A stretch of DNA of 62,580 nucleotides from an uncultured Clostridium sp. (GTDB lineage: Bacteria > Bacillota_I > Bacilli_A > RF39 > UBA660): contig CABUQZ010000010.1 of the NCBI GenBank assembly GCA_902493795.1, forward strand, positions 1 to 62,580, in the 5' to 3' direction. The notes under the pieces are model-generated. The model made no database searches, was not told the DNA's origin, and worked only from the letters and a program-made list of their open reading frames with translations. The translations under genes and the position numbers were made by a program. Shown here piece by piece: positions 8,369-15,684 of the stretch; positions within the stretch are counted from its first letter, which is position 1, and each line of letters begins with the position of its first letter.

Positions 8369-8841
8369 TTGTGTTTAAAAATCGCACTTTAGCGATTAAA
8401 TTATAGATAAAGTTCATAGTATTCCATATTATGGTCTTTTTTTATTGTTTAAAGAAGTGATGGATATTTATGAAATCGGCCATAGAAACTTTTGAATTTA
8501 AAATAACAAATTTAACTGTTCAAAAATCATAAAAGATTATTATACTTTAATTGCTTTTCTTTATGACGATGAAGGAAAAAAAGAAATATTATTTTTAGAA
8601 GAAATACTAAATTAATTCTAGAATGTAAATACATTTGTCTATACAAGTTTTTCTTTAAAATAAGAAATTTAGGTGTTAAAAATTTTATTTGTATATACAA
8701 AAAACATACATTTTGCAAGTACAAAATAGATTGTGGTGCACCAAAAATTGTTGGAAAACCATTATTTATAAGTAGTTACAGATTTCATAGTATTTTCTAA
8801 TATCCTGTAAAATAGAAAAAAATGTGTATTTGCTGTAATTA
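8369..8841 (+). other. gene-free AT-rich stretch after the tRNA with traces of coding sequence
   Basis: No intact gene. Two short open segments look like decayed coding sequence: 8470-8532 (MKSAIETFEFKITN...) and about 8539-8616 (YYTLIAFLYDDEGKKEIL... ending in TAA). A small hairpin AATCGC/GCGATT follows the tRNA, and TTTGTATATACAAA at 8688-8701 is a 14-bp palindrome. No integrase gene or duplicated tRNA end is visible. Confidence 0.4.
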
Positions 8842-8850
8842 TGATATAAT
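8842..8850 (+). promoter_or_regulatory. extended -10 promoter
   Basis: TGATATAAT ends 35 bases before the ATG at 8886, which has AGGGG as ribosome binding site. Confidence 0.6.
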
Positions 8851-8885
8851 AAGTATTCAAAAATTAAAATTTATAGGGGTTTTGT

Positions 8886-10148
8886 ATGATTAAATATTTT
8901 AAAGAATTAGAAAATCCAAATGGACAATATCTTGATTTAATTGAAAAATACAATAGTTTAAATTATCATGATATAAAACCAAATTATATACCCTTAGACT
9001 ATTTTTTTAAGCATAAAGATTTATTTGATAGAATAAAAGAATATGACTTATTATATGAAAAAAATAATAAACAAAAAAAATTATATACTGATAGTGAAAA
9101 TGAAATAAAGAATGAGGATAGATATTTTGATTTTAATTGGATGTTTAATTATGATTATACATGTAGTCTACTTGCAGATATAGAAGGATCTGGATTGTCT
9201 AAATATGGTTTAGAAAAAATATATGAATTAGATTATGAGTTATTAATAAATAAAGAAAAAATGGATATGGACTATTTTTCTTATATTTTAAACATGTTAT
9301 TTGAAAGCGGTAAAGTATTTAAAATTACTTTAGATCATGTTTATGAATTCATAAATTCTTCTTATAAAATAGCAAAAATTCAAAAAAAGTTAACTTATCA
9401 AGATGAATTACTATTTAAAAATGCTTTTGAAGATTTAAAAAAATATATACTTGAAATTCCTAAAAGAAAATATAAACCAGTAAAAATGTATCTTCCCAAT
9501 GCTTGGTACATCACGCCATATAATCATTTATACAATACGATGGGTAAAGATGGTCATAAAGAAGCAAATTTATATTATCCATACTTTCACATAGAAAGGG
9601 ATGATTATGTATCAAGTCCAACTATTTATCTTAAAAGTATTCAAAAAATTTTAAAAGAAGGTTGTATAGATAAGAAAACATTTGATAATTATACTCATTT
9701 AATTTGTGATTTTACTTCGATATATCCGGAAGAATATTATCATATGAGTGATAAAGATCAGCTTGTATATGAATTAATGTATAAAAAAACCTATAATCCA
9801 CGAATTATAAAATTAATTATTGGGATAAAAAGTGCTCATGCTGGATTATATAGTTTTTTCTATAATTTAAAAAATAATTCTTTAGACTATAAAAGTGATT
9901 TAGAATTTTTAAAAAAATATTGTTTAGATGAAATACTAATTCGCTGCTGTGGATTTCATAAAATATCATCTATTAAGGATAAAGTAATTACCACATCATC
10001 TATAAACTATGAAGATGACTTTCGCGAATATATTGAAAATGGATGGACAATTGATTTTGTAAAACCAATTATATTTAATGAAAATACAAAAAGAGTAGAA
10101 GAATATCCTGATGATTTTTTGGAAATTAGAAGATTGTTAAAAAAATAA
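8886..10148 (+). CDS. hypothetical protein of 420 residues
   Basis: I do not recognise this protein. It is very rich in Tyr, Lys, Asp and Asn, has no signal peptide or membrane helix, and looks mainly helical. The most distinctive stretches are PVKMYLPNAWYITPYNHLYN near residue 200 and ILIRCCGFHKISS near 355. Promoter, ribosome binding site and terminator are all in place, so it looks like a live single-gene unit. It is convergent with the HAD-like gene downstream and shares a two-way terminator with it. It stands at the left edge of the accessory region that follows tRNA-Leu. Confidence 0.6.
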   Translation: MIKYFKELENPNGQYLDLIEKYNSLNYHDIKPNYIPLDYFFKHKDLFDRIKEYDLLYEKNNKQKKLYTDSENEIKNEDRYFDFNWMFNYDYTCSLLADIEGSGLSKYGLEKIYELDYELLINKEKMDMDYFSYILNMLFESGKVFKITLDHVYEFINSSYKIAKIQKKLTYQDELLFKNAFEDLKKYILEIPKRKYKPVKMYLPNAWYITPYNHLYNTMGKDGHKEANLYYPYFHIERDDYVSSPTIYLKSIQKILKEGCIDKKTFDNYTHLICDFTSIYPEEYYHMSDKDQLVYELMYKKTYNPRIIKLIIGIKSAHAGLYSFFYNLKNNSLDYKSDLEFLKKYCLDEILIRCCGFHKISSIKDKVITTSSINYEDDFREYIENGWTIDFVKPIIFNENTKRVEEYPDDFLEIRRLLKK

Positions 10149-10230
10149 ATTATATTGTAAGAGGTATGACGTTATAATAAGTTTGTTAAATATAGATGAA
10201 CTTATTTTTTTTCAAATGAATGTATTAAAT

Positions 10231-10255
10231 AAGCCATATTTTTTTAATATGGCTT
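10231..10255. terminator. bidirectional terminator between convergent genes
   Basis: AAGCCATATT and AATATGGCTT form a perfect 10-bp stem around five T. It lies between the hypothetical gene on + and the HAD-like gene on -, and can serve both. Confidence 0.8.
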
Positions 10256-10281
10256 CATAACTTTATATATATTTTTTATTT

Positions 10282-10740
10282 CTAATCAATTAATTCAGAA
10301 TCTTGATACAATATTATATTTTTTAATCCATCATAAATTGTTTTCAAAACCTCATTATCATCATCAATAAAAATGATTTGTTCTTTGATTTCTAAAGATT
10401 TTAAATAATTTAATTTTAATTCTTTTGATGAATAATGTGGATTACTTTCTTTTGAGATAATGGTTCTTTTATCTTGTTCAAAAAATGGTGCATATTTATT
10501 TAACCAGTCATTTTTTTCTCTAACTTGATTATCTAATCTACAAACAGATAGTATGTGTAGTTCAACATTATTTAATTTTGATATTTTATTTAAAGTTTGA
10601 ATATTTGTAGTTAAAGGTCTTTTGTTTATAAAATCAAGTGGTTTACCAAAATCATAAGAAGCAATGACACCATCCATATCAACATAGATAATGACTTTTT
10701 TATCTTCAGTTATTTTTTTTATTAATTCATAAAAATGCAT
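10282..10740 (-). CDS. HAD-superfamily phosphatase, 5'(3')-deoxyribonucleotidase-like
   Basis: A 152-residue protein with the HAD motif I DMDGV (Asp21 nucleophile, Asp23 general acid) close to the N-terminus and the motif IV acidic cluster FIDDDNEVL near residues 124-131. The small size and missing large cap fit the NT5C-type deoxyribonucleotidase or PNKP-like branch of HAD enzymes. The substrate cannot be told from sequence. A GAGGT ribosome binding site and an extended -10 element precede the start on the minus strand. It stands alone. Confidence 0.75.
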   Translation of the reverse strand: MHFYELIKKITEDKKVIIYVDMDGVIASYDFGKPLDFINKRPLTTNIQTLNKISKLNNVELHILSVCRLDNQVREKNDWLNKYAPFFEQDKRTIISKESNPHYSSKELKLNYLKSLEIKEQIIFIDDDNEVLKTIYDGLKNIILYQDSELID

Positions 10741-10760
10741 AAGTACCTCATTTCTTTTTG

Positions 10761-10769
10761 ATTATACCA
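10761..10769 (-). promoter_or_regulatory. extended -10 promoter for the HAD-like gene
   Basis: Read on the minus strand the bases are TGGTATAAT, about 20 bases before the ATG. Confidence 0.6.
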
Positions 10770-11029
10770 TTAAATAATGGATAATTGAATATGAGCAATT
10801 GATTCTTTTAAATAAAATATTTCTAATGTAACTAGTTTATGATTTATTGATAAAGATTTTTTTCCTTAAAGAGTTGTTGTATTTTTTAGAAAAATATTAA
10901 ATAATCTGTTTAAATATTTAAAAATGTATCATCTAAATTTGGATGTTTTTTTTAATATTGTAAAATTATTTGACAAAATGTCAAAATTTCTAGATGTTAA
11001 TTATTTTTTCTCTTTAAAAAAAATTATGG
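10770..11029. other. AT-rich intergenic stretch with a 17-bp palindrome
   Basis: No gene seen. TTTGACA-AAA-TGTCAAA (10969-10985) is a perfect inverted repeat, operator-like in form. A small hairpin with T-run (CATC...GATG, about 10930-10952) lies just before it. Confidence 0.45.
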
Positions 11030-11054
11030 TGATATAATTTTTTATGAAAGAAAG

Positions 11055-11347
11055 ATGCAAATGCTTAATAGTATTTGTACAATAAAAACTGACTTTGGAT
11101 TACAGTTTGATTATAATTTTTGTGATGAAAAAAATAAAGTTGAAATCCATTTAAATTATTGAAAAATATGGGTTTTGATATTGAACAAGAAATTATGATT
11201 TGTAGGTATCATAATAATCAAATGGGCATTGGAGTAAATGAACTAGGTGATAAATTTGAAAATGAATGTTATAGAGATTTTTTACTAAAAAATATAGATG
11301 ACTTTTTATACTGTTATGAACATTTTATAAAAATATATTTTGATTGA
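11055..11347 (+). pseudogene. small gene split by a frameshift, or two very short ORFs
   Basis: An ORF from ATG 11055 runs 35 codons to TGA 11160-11162. A second frame, open from 11144, continues for about 65 codons to the stop at 11345-11347. Joined by a one-base shift near 11150-11160 they give one protein of about 98 residues (start MQMLNSICTIKTDF, end CYEHFIKIYFD). A TGATATAAT promoter at 11030-11038 and a purine-rich GAAAGAAAG precede the first start, so the region was, or is, expressed. The product is not recognised; acidic and hydrophilic. It could be an immunity or partner protein for the next gene, but that is only a guess from position. Confidence 0.4.
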
Positions 11348-11419
11348 TGTAAGAATAAATAGTTAATTAAAAGTAATAAATTAATAAATTTATAAGTTAT
11401 TTAGGAGGAATTTTGAAAA

Positions 11420-12469
11420 ATGAAAATAATAGGTTATGGTTTAGATGTTACATCAAAAGTTAGAGAATTTGATGAGCAACAATTTCATGATATTGTAAAA
11501 TTTGTCAATGATTTAGATGTCGACGAATTTGATATATATGAAACAATTTATAAATCAAAATATAGTTGTTTTCCAAGTGAAGCTGAAAAAATGCAATTAA
11601 ATACTAAATTAGAGTTTATGAAAAGAAGAAATCCATTATTAGAAACAGATAAGCAAGGAACTAGTTATGAATGGGTTTATATAAATAGAAAAGGAATGGG
11701 AGAAGAGTACTTTCGATATTATTTTGGAATAAATCCTATGAACTTATATAAATTAGTTGAAAAATTAACTGAAAAATTTAGCCGTGCAGGAATACCTGTT
11801 TCATTTAAATATCAACAAGAAGGAAAAAGAAAATGTGCAGATAGAATTATTTTGTACACAGATTATGCGCATAAAAATGAGGTTGAAAGATTAATAAATG
11901 AAGTATATCTTGAAAACAAAGAGTTATTTAATAATTCTGAAAGAATACTACCTTGGATATATGAATCTAGGACTTCAAATGTATATTATGCTCCAGAATC
12001 TGTAAATCATCAAAAATCGTATGGAGAAAAATTTGCTGCGGCATTATTGGCTTCTAAAAGGATATATCATTATTTATATCAAGATGATAAGGTTAGGGAT
12101 TCAAAACAATTGGAGATGCTTAAGAAAATAGTATTATCGGCTATGTTTAGAAATGGATTATTGATTAGTAAAGATGGTAGGAGAATAGTTATGTCAGAAG
12201 AAGGAATAACAACATTTTACGATAAAGAAAATAATTCTTTAAGAAATGTTATTGATAATAAAAACGATAATTATTACGAAGTGGTATTTGATTCATCATT
12301 TGAGGCTAAAAAATGTTTTTTAAGAAATTTTTACTCTGTAAAATCTGTTGTAAACCAACCGGGAGTACAAAAAAGAGTTTTATCAAGAAGTGAAAGAAAT
12401 AGAGAAGTTTATAATTTCTTTTATCCTCAAGCAAATATAAATACTCAGCAATCTAGTATGAAAATTTAA
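11420..12469 (+). CDS. HopA1-domain protein
   Basis: 349 residues. The central part follows the HopA1 family pattern: YFRYYFGINP (98-106), GIPVSFKYQ, ADRIILYTD (140-148), PWIYESRTSNVYYAPE (178-193), then QKSYGEKFAAALLASKRI (198-215). The last 130 residues are an extension I do not recognise. HopA1 was named as a Pseudomonas type III effector, but the domain also occurs in many bacteria that lack such a system, for example as the lyase component in class V lanthipeptide biosynthesis. No precursor peptide or kinase partner is visible here. No signal peptide. It has a strong AGGAGGA site and is convergent with a JAMM protease gene. Confidence 0.7.
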   Translation: MKIIGYGLDVTSKVREFDEQQFHDIVKFVNDLDVDEFDIYETIYKSKYSCFPSEAEKMQLNTKLEFMKRRNPLLETDKQGTSYEWVYINRKGMGEEYFRYYFGINPMNLYKLVEKLTEKFSRAGIPVSFKYQQEGKRKCADRIILYTDYAHKNEVERLINEVYLENKELFNNSERILPWIYESRTSNVYYAPESVNHQKSYGEKFAAALLASKRIYHYLYQDDKVRDSKQLEMLKKIVLSAMFRNGLLISKDGRRIVMSEEGITTFYDKENNSLRNVIDNKNDNYYEVVFDSSFEAKKCFLRNFYSVKSVVNQPGVQKRVLSRSERNREVYNFFYPQANINTQQSSMKI

Positions 12470-12544
12470 AATAATTGCGTAAATTTATATCTTAATTGTA
12501 ATTAAGATATATAATCATATAATATGATATTAGAATTATAGTTT

Positions 12545-12584
12545 CAAAGTAAAACCACAAGCGATTACTTGTGGTTTTACTTTG
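12545..12584. terminator. strong bidirectional terminator, 17-bp perfect stem
   Basis: CAAAGTAAAACCACAAG (12545-12561) pairs perfectly with 12568-12584 around a 6-base loop. It ends the HopA1-domain gene on + and the JAMM gene on -. The stem carries its own A and T runs, so it can work both ways. Confidence 0.85.
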
Positions 12585-12619
12585 CGAAAAAATAGTGGTT
12601 TATATTTCAAATTATTCTT

Positions 12620-13483
12620 TTATTTATGAATTCCCTCTTTATATGTCTCTTGCATATTTTGTGTTTCTAATAATAAATTTTCATTTGTAAAGTATAAATG
12701 ACCAGCAGTATCAGTATATCCTACACACATTGGTTTTATTGGATTGCCAGTGTTAGGATCTATTCCTTCTGCACATACTTTACCATTAGAGGGAAGACTT
12801 AAATATTGTCTTACAATTTCTCTTCCTAAGTTTTGATTATGTAATCTACCATTATATCTTTTTTCAAATCCTCCAACTTTAAATATATTATTACCATTTG
12901 TATAGCATATATCTTCACATCTTACAAAATCAGCGGTTCCAATTCCATTAATTATTTTGGGGTTTTCTGGACGAACTACGCACATTCCAATTGTTCTTGA
13001 AGTATCATTAATAGGGAAACCTAACATACCTAAGGAAATATAGTTTTCATTTTGTACTTGCATTTTAGCATATAACTGCAAATCTTGGTCAGAAAATGAC
13101 TCGTAATATCCAAATCTAGGATGTGAATGAAAATGTAATACTACAGGTTTAATTCCATTATTATCATATTCCTTTAATTTCGCATTTAAATCATTATAAT
13201 TATTTTGTGTTGGATTTACAGCTCCAAATTCTCCCATAGGACCTCTTGTACATTCAAATTCGCTAGTGTTGTAATCGAAATATATAACTAAAGGTTCTGT
13301 TGATATAATTCTTCCAACGAAAAAACTTCCTCTTTCTCGATTGTTTTTCATTGAACTAATGCTCATTTGCATTATATTTTCATAACAATTACTATTAAAA
13401 ATAATCCTAACTTTTTTATTCAAATCATCATATGAACAAATGTTTTTGTATTGATCATAACTAACACTTTCTAACTCAGCCAT
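12620..13483 (-). CDS. JAMM/MPN-domain metalloprotease (Mov34/PAD-1-like)
   Basis: A 287-residue protein with a complete JAMM zinc site: Glu50 in RERGSFFVGRI, then LHFHSHP giving His119 and His121, and seven residues later Ser129-x-x-Asp132 (HSHPRFGYYESFSD). This exactly matches HxH-x7-SxxD. JAMM enzymes cleave isopeptide bonds to ubiquitin-like proteins in eukaryotes and act in sulfur-carrier or defence pathways in bacteria. The last 130 residues are not recognised. An ATG at 13507 is also in frame, but it would sit at the predicted transcription start; ATG 13483 has AAAGG upstream. No signal peptide. Confidence 0.82.
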   Translation of the reverse strand: MAELESVSYDQYKNICSYDDLNKKVRIIFNSNCYENIMQMSISSMKNNRERGSFFVGRIISTEPLVIYFDYNTSEFECTRGPMGEFGAVNPTQNNYNDLNAKLKEYDNNGIKPVVLHFHSHPRFGYYESFSDQDLQLYAKMQVQNENYISLGMLGFPINDTSRTIGMCVVRPENPKIINGIGTADFVRCEDICYTNGNNIFKVGGFEKRYNGRLHNQNLGREIVRQYLSLPSNGKVCAEGIDPNTGNPIKPMCVGYTDTAGHLYFTNENLLLETQNMQETYKEGIHK

Positions 13484-13513
13484 TTTTTCCAACCTTTCAC
13501 GTATCATAATATC

Positions 13514-13522
13514 ATTATATCA
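13514..13522 (-). promoter_or_regulatory. extended -10 promoter for the JAMM gene
   Basis: On the minus strand the bases read TGATATAAT. The expected transcription start is near 13507, which favours translation from ATG 13483. Confidence 0.55.
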
Positions 13523-13563
13523 TTAACTTTATTTAATTGATATTTAACTTTTTTTCTTTCTCA

Positions 13564-13631
13564 ATTCCATTTTTGAAGAACTGTTTGATAAAGAGTGTGG
13601 TAAAAAATAAAGAAAAATGTAAAAATGGAAT
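13564..13631. repeat. 11-bp inverted repeat in a gene-free stretch
   Basis: ATTCCATTTTT (13564-13574) and AAAAATGGAAT (13621-13631) are perfect inverted copies 46 bases apart. The wider interval 13523-13861 holds no intact gene. A short open piece (MEYVIEHLLEFLGKHVIVRFQ-like, about 13689-13750) looks like decayed coding sequence, and a hairpin TAGATA/TATCTA with T-run lies near 13815-13840. Confidence 0.4.
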
Positions 13632-13861
13632 ACTAGCATTAAATTGATATTAATATTTTACTACTAGCTATGTATCTTAGAGAAGATGGAATATGTAATA
13701 GAACATTTATTAGAATTTCTTGGTAAACACGTAATTGTTAGATTTCAGTAGTAGTTAAAGCGTATTATTAGTGTGGAATAGGTTTAGAACTTTTAAATAA
13801 AAAAATAGTAGGAGTAGATAGTAAATATCTATTTCTTTTATATTGCAAGAATAATAATTAA

Positions 13862-13890
13862 TTGATAATTTTGAAAAAAAATGATATAAT
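13862..13890 (+). promoter_or_regulatory. promoter TTGATA-17-TATAAT with extended -10
   Basis: TTGATA (13862-13867), 17 bases, then TATAAT (13885-13890) preceded by TGA. This is the best sigma-A-type promoter of the accessory region. The start codon follows 26 bases later. Confidence 0.7.
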
Positions 13891-13915
13891 AACCATCGTT
13901 TTTAGGGGTGTTATT

Positions 13916-15397
13916 GTGGCAAGTGTTGAAGTTTGTGGTATCAATATACAATACGATGATACAGTAGATGATATAGATAGAATTATTAAGATTATAAAAT
14001 TAAATGAGGGGTTCTTTGACTTTTATAAAGGTAAAACCTTTGTTCTTGGTAAAAATTTAACAACTGATAATGAAGATATGATTTATATATCTAATTTTGA
14101 TGAATTTTTCGATAAAATTTTAGAATCTATTTTAAGTGATAATAAAATACATTCTTTTTTGAATAGCCCAGAGTTACTTCAAATTTTACATATAGAATAT
14201 TGGGTTAGAAAGGTAGAAAAATATGGAAATGCTTCTCCATTTATTAAAAGCAATATGCCTTATGATGTACTTTTACTTTTGACTGCTTTCAAGTATTTTA
14301 ATTGTGAATCTCAGTTTAACGAATTTTCTGATTTTTTAAAGTATCGAGAAAATCCTGAGAAAATGTTTAACTGGCTAAACGAAACTCAAAGGTTTAATAC
14401 GTATAATTTTTGCCTAGAGATTCTTTTAGATTATTTAAAACAGTATGATGTAACTTTTTTTCACAATATATCTAATATAATTGATTATGTATATGATAAA
14501 ATTACTCCTCAAATGGAAAAGGAATTATTTAGTGATAAAAAACTTGATTTAACTGTGTTTGATTATGACAATTTTGAAAGTATGTTTCTTCTCTTTTTAA
14601 ATAGTATTAATGCTCCTCATCGTTGGAAAGAAGAATATTATAAATTAAAAAACGAGAATAGAATAATTTTTGAAAAAAAATTAGATAACTTTGAGAATTC
14701 ATATTGTTTTAAAGATGATGATGGAGTTTGGAAAATTAAAGTTATAATGGATGGAACTATAACATCTTTTATTACTTTTGTACATGAGTTTATGCATTAC
14801 ATTTCTTTGCATAATTATCTTGATGTTTCTATAAAAGATGGAATACCATATTCATTGACAGAGTTTCCTTCAATTTTTTATGAAAGGCTAGCTTCAAACT
14901 ACTTAATTGATGCTGGCTATAATGAAAATACAGTTAAAAATATTATTCTCTTTAGAGATAAGGATAATATATTTATAACTAGTTCTTTGGTTAATATTTT
15001 GATTGATTTATTTAAGATAAATAGAGGAGTACAGATATCAAGAGATAATAAAATTAAATCTTTGAAAGAATCAGCAATGGCATATGAAAATCGAGAAAAC
15101 ATTGATACTTCAAATTCTTATGCTAATTTAAACTACAATTTTGGTGAAATAGCTGATGAAGATTGTGACAAAAAAATAATTGATTTTGTTAAAAAAGGTT
15201 TTTTAGTATTAGATGGTTATCAATATTTAACAGATAGTTATTTAGCAGATAGTTTATTAGAAAAGACAAATATAGATGATATCTTAGATAAGATGGTATA
15301 TGTTACTGAACACTTAAAAGAATTTGATATAGATAAAATTGTTAACTATTTTGGAATTAATGAAACCCGTGAAAAATCAAAAAAAATAAAGAAGTAA
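13916..15397 (+). CDS. M3-like gluzincin metallopeptidase
   Basis: 493 residues, mostly helical, without signal peptide. HEFMH at 290-294 is an HExxH zinc site, and Glu316 in SLTEFPSIFYE, 26 residues after the first His, fits the third ligand of the M3 (oligopeptidase F/thimet) family. The rest of the sequence is divergent, so a new branch is likely. The start is GTG at 13916, downstream of a good promoter and AGGGGTG; a TTG farther upstream overlaps the promoter's -35 and is unlikely. Single-gene unit with its own terminator. Probably a cytoplasmic peptidase; the substrate is unknown. Confidence 0.7.
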   Translation: MASVEVCGINIQYDDTVDDIDRIIKIIKLNEGFFDFYKGKTFVLGKNLTTDNEDMIYISNFDEFFDKILESILSDNKIHSFLNSPELLQILHIEYWVRKVEKYGNASPFIKSNMPYDVLLLLTAFKYFNCESQFNEFSDFLKYRENPEKMFNWLNETQRFNTYNFCLEILLDYLKQYDVTFFHNISNIIDYVYDKITPQMEKELFSDKKLDLTVFDYDNFESMFLLFLNSINAPHRWKEEYYKLKNENRIIFEKKLDNFENSYCFKDDDGVWKIKVIMDGTITSFITFVHEFMHYISLHNYLDVSIKDGIPYSLTEFPSIFYERLASNYLIDAGYNENTVKNIILFRDKDNIFITSSLVNILIDLFKINRGVQISRDNKIKSLKESAMAYENRENIDTSNSYANLNYNFGEIADEDCDKKIIDFVKKGFLVLDGYQYLTDSYLADSLLEKTNIDDILDKMVYVTEHLKEFDIDKIVNYFGINETREKSKKIKK

Positions 15398-15400
15398 AAT

Positions 15401-15429
15401 TCAAGAGTATATTTTTCTTGATTTTTTTT
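15401..15429 (+). terminator. intrinsic terminator after the M3-like gene
   Basis: TCAAGA (15401-15406) pairs with TCTTGA (15416-15421), followed by eight T. Confidence 0.8.
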
Positions 15430-15475
15430 GTTTTTGAGGAACTTTTTATTATTCATATTTTAAATATAATGCAGA

Positions 15476-15504
15476 TTGACATTAAATAAGAATGAGTATA
15501 AAAT
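15476..15504 (+). promoter_or_regulatory. promoter TTGACA-17-TAAAAT upstream of the leader peptide
   Basis: A consensus -35 TTGACA (15476-15481) lies 17 bases before TAAAAT (15499-15504). The transcript would begin near 15511, directly before the GGAGG of the leader peptide. Confidence 0.7.
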
Positions 15505-15524
15505 TTAATCACATGGAGGATACT

Positions 15525-15560
15525 ATGAATAGATATTTTATAAACAGAAGACGATATTAG
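15525..15560 (+). CDS. leader peptide of 11 residues, MNRYFINRRRY
   Basis: A short ORF with a strong GGAGGA ribosome binding site 5 bases before its ATG. It encodes four Arg, three of them in a row near the end (codons AGA AGA CGA), and two Tyr. It sits between a consensus promoter and two successive hairpins, the second being an intrinsic terminator, all upstream of the M20 peptidase gene. This is the architecture of ribosome-mediated attenuation. Its translation, or stalling on it, probably decides which hairpin forms. Whether the signal is charged tRNA-Arg or a ribosome-targeting compound is not visible. Confidence 0.65.
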   Translation: MNRYFINRRRY

Positions 15561-15671
15561 ATACGCTTGGGGATAAAGGTAACTTTTGATACAAGCGATT
15601 TCTGTGTGCTTGTATCGTTTATAAAATATTTATTATTAAACTATGCAGGCATGTACTGGATAGTTTTTTTT
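15560..15671 (+). promoter_or_regulatory. transcription attenuator: competing stems and terminator
   Basis: GATACAAGC (15588-15596) and GCTTGTATC (15608-15616) form a perfect 9-bp stem. CGCTTG at 15564-15569 can instead pair with CAAGCG at 15592-15597, disrupting it. A second hairpin, AACTATGCAG (15639-15648) with CTGGATAGTT (15656-15665, one mismatch), runs into eight T and is an intrinsic terminator. AGGAGA and the M20 start follow directly. Confidence 0.65.
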
Positions 15672-15684
15672 AGGAGAAATAATT

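Noticed and set aside
8369..8885. Possible attachment-site repeat next to tRNA-Leu
   Set aside because: I looked for a second copy of the tRNA 3' end (GGTTCAAGTCCCACC...) in the following accessory region and saw none, and no integrase gene is present.
15525..15671. T-box or known metabolite riboswitch in the M20 leader
   Set aside because: No T-box consensus (AGGGUGGNACCGCG) or recognisable aptamer core is present; a translated leader peptide explains the layout better.
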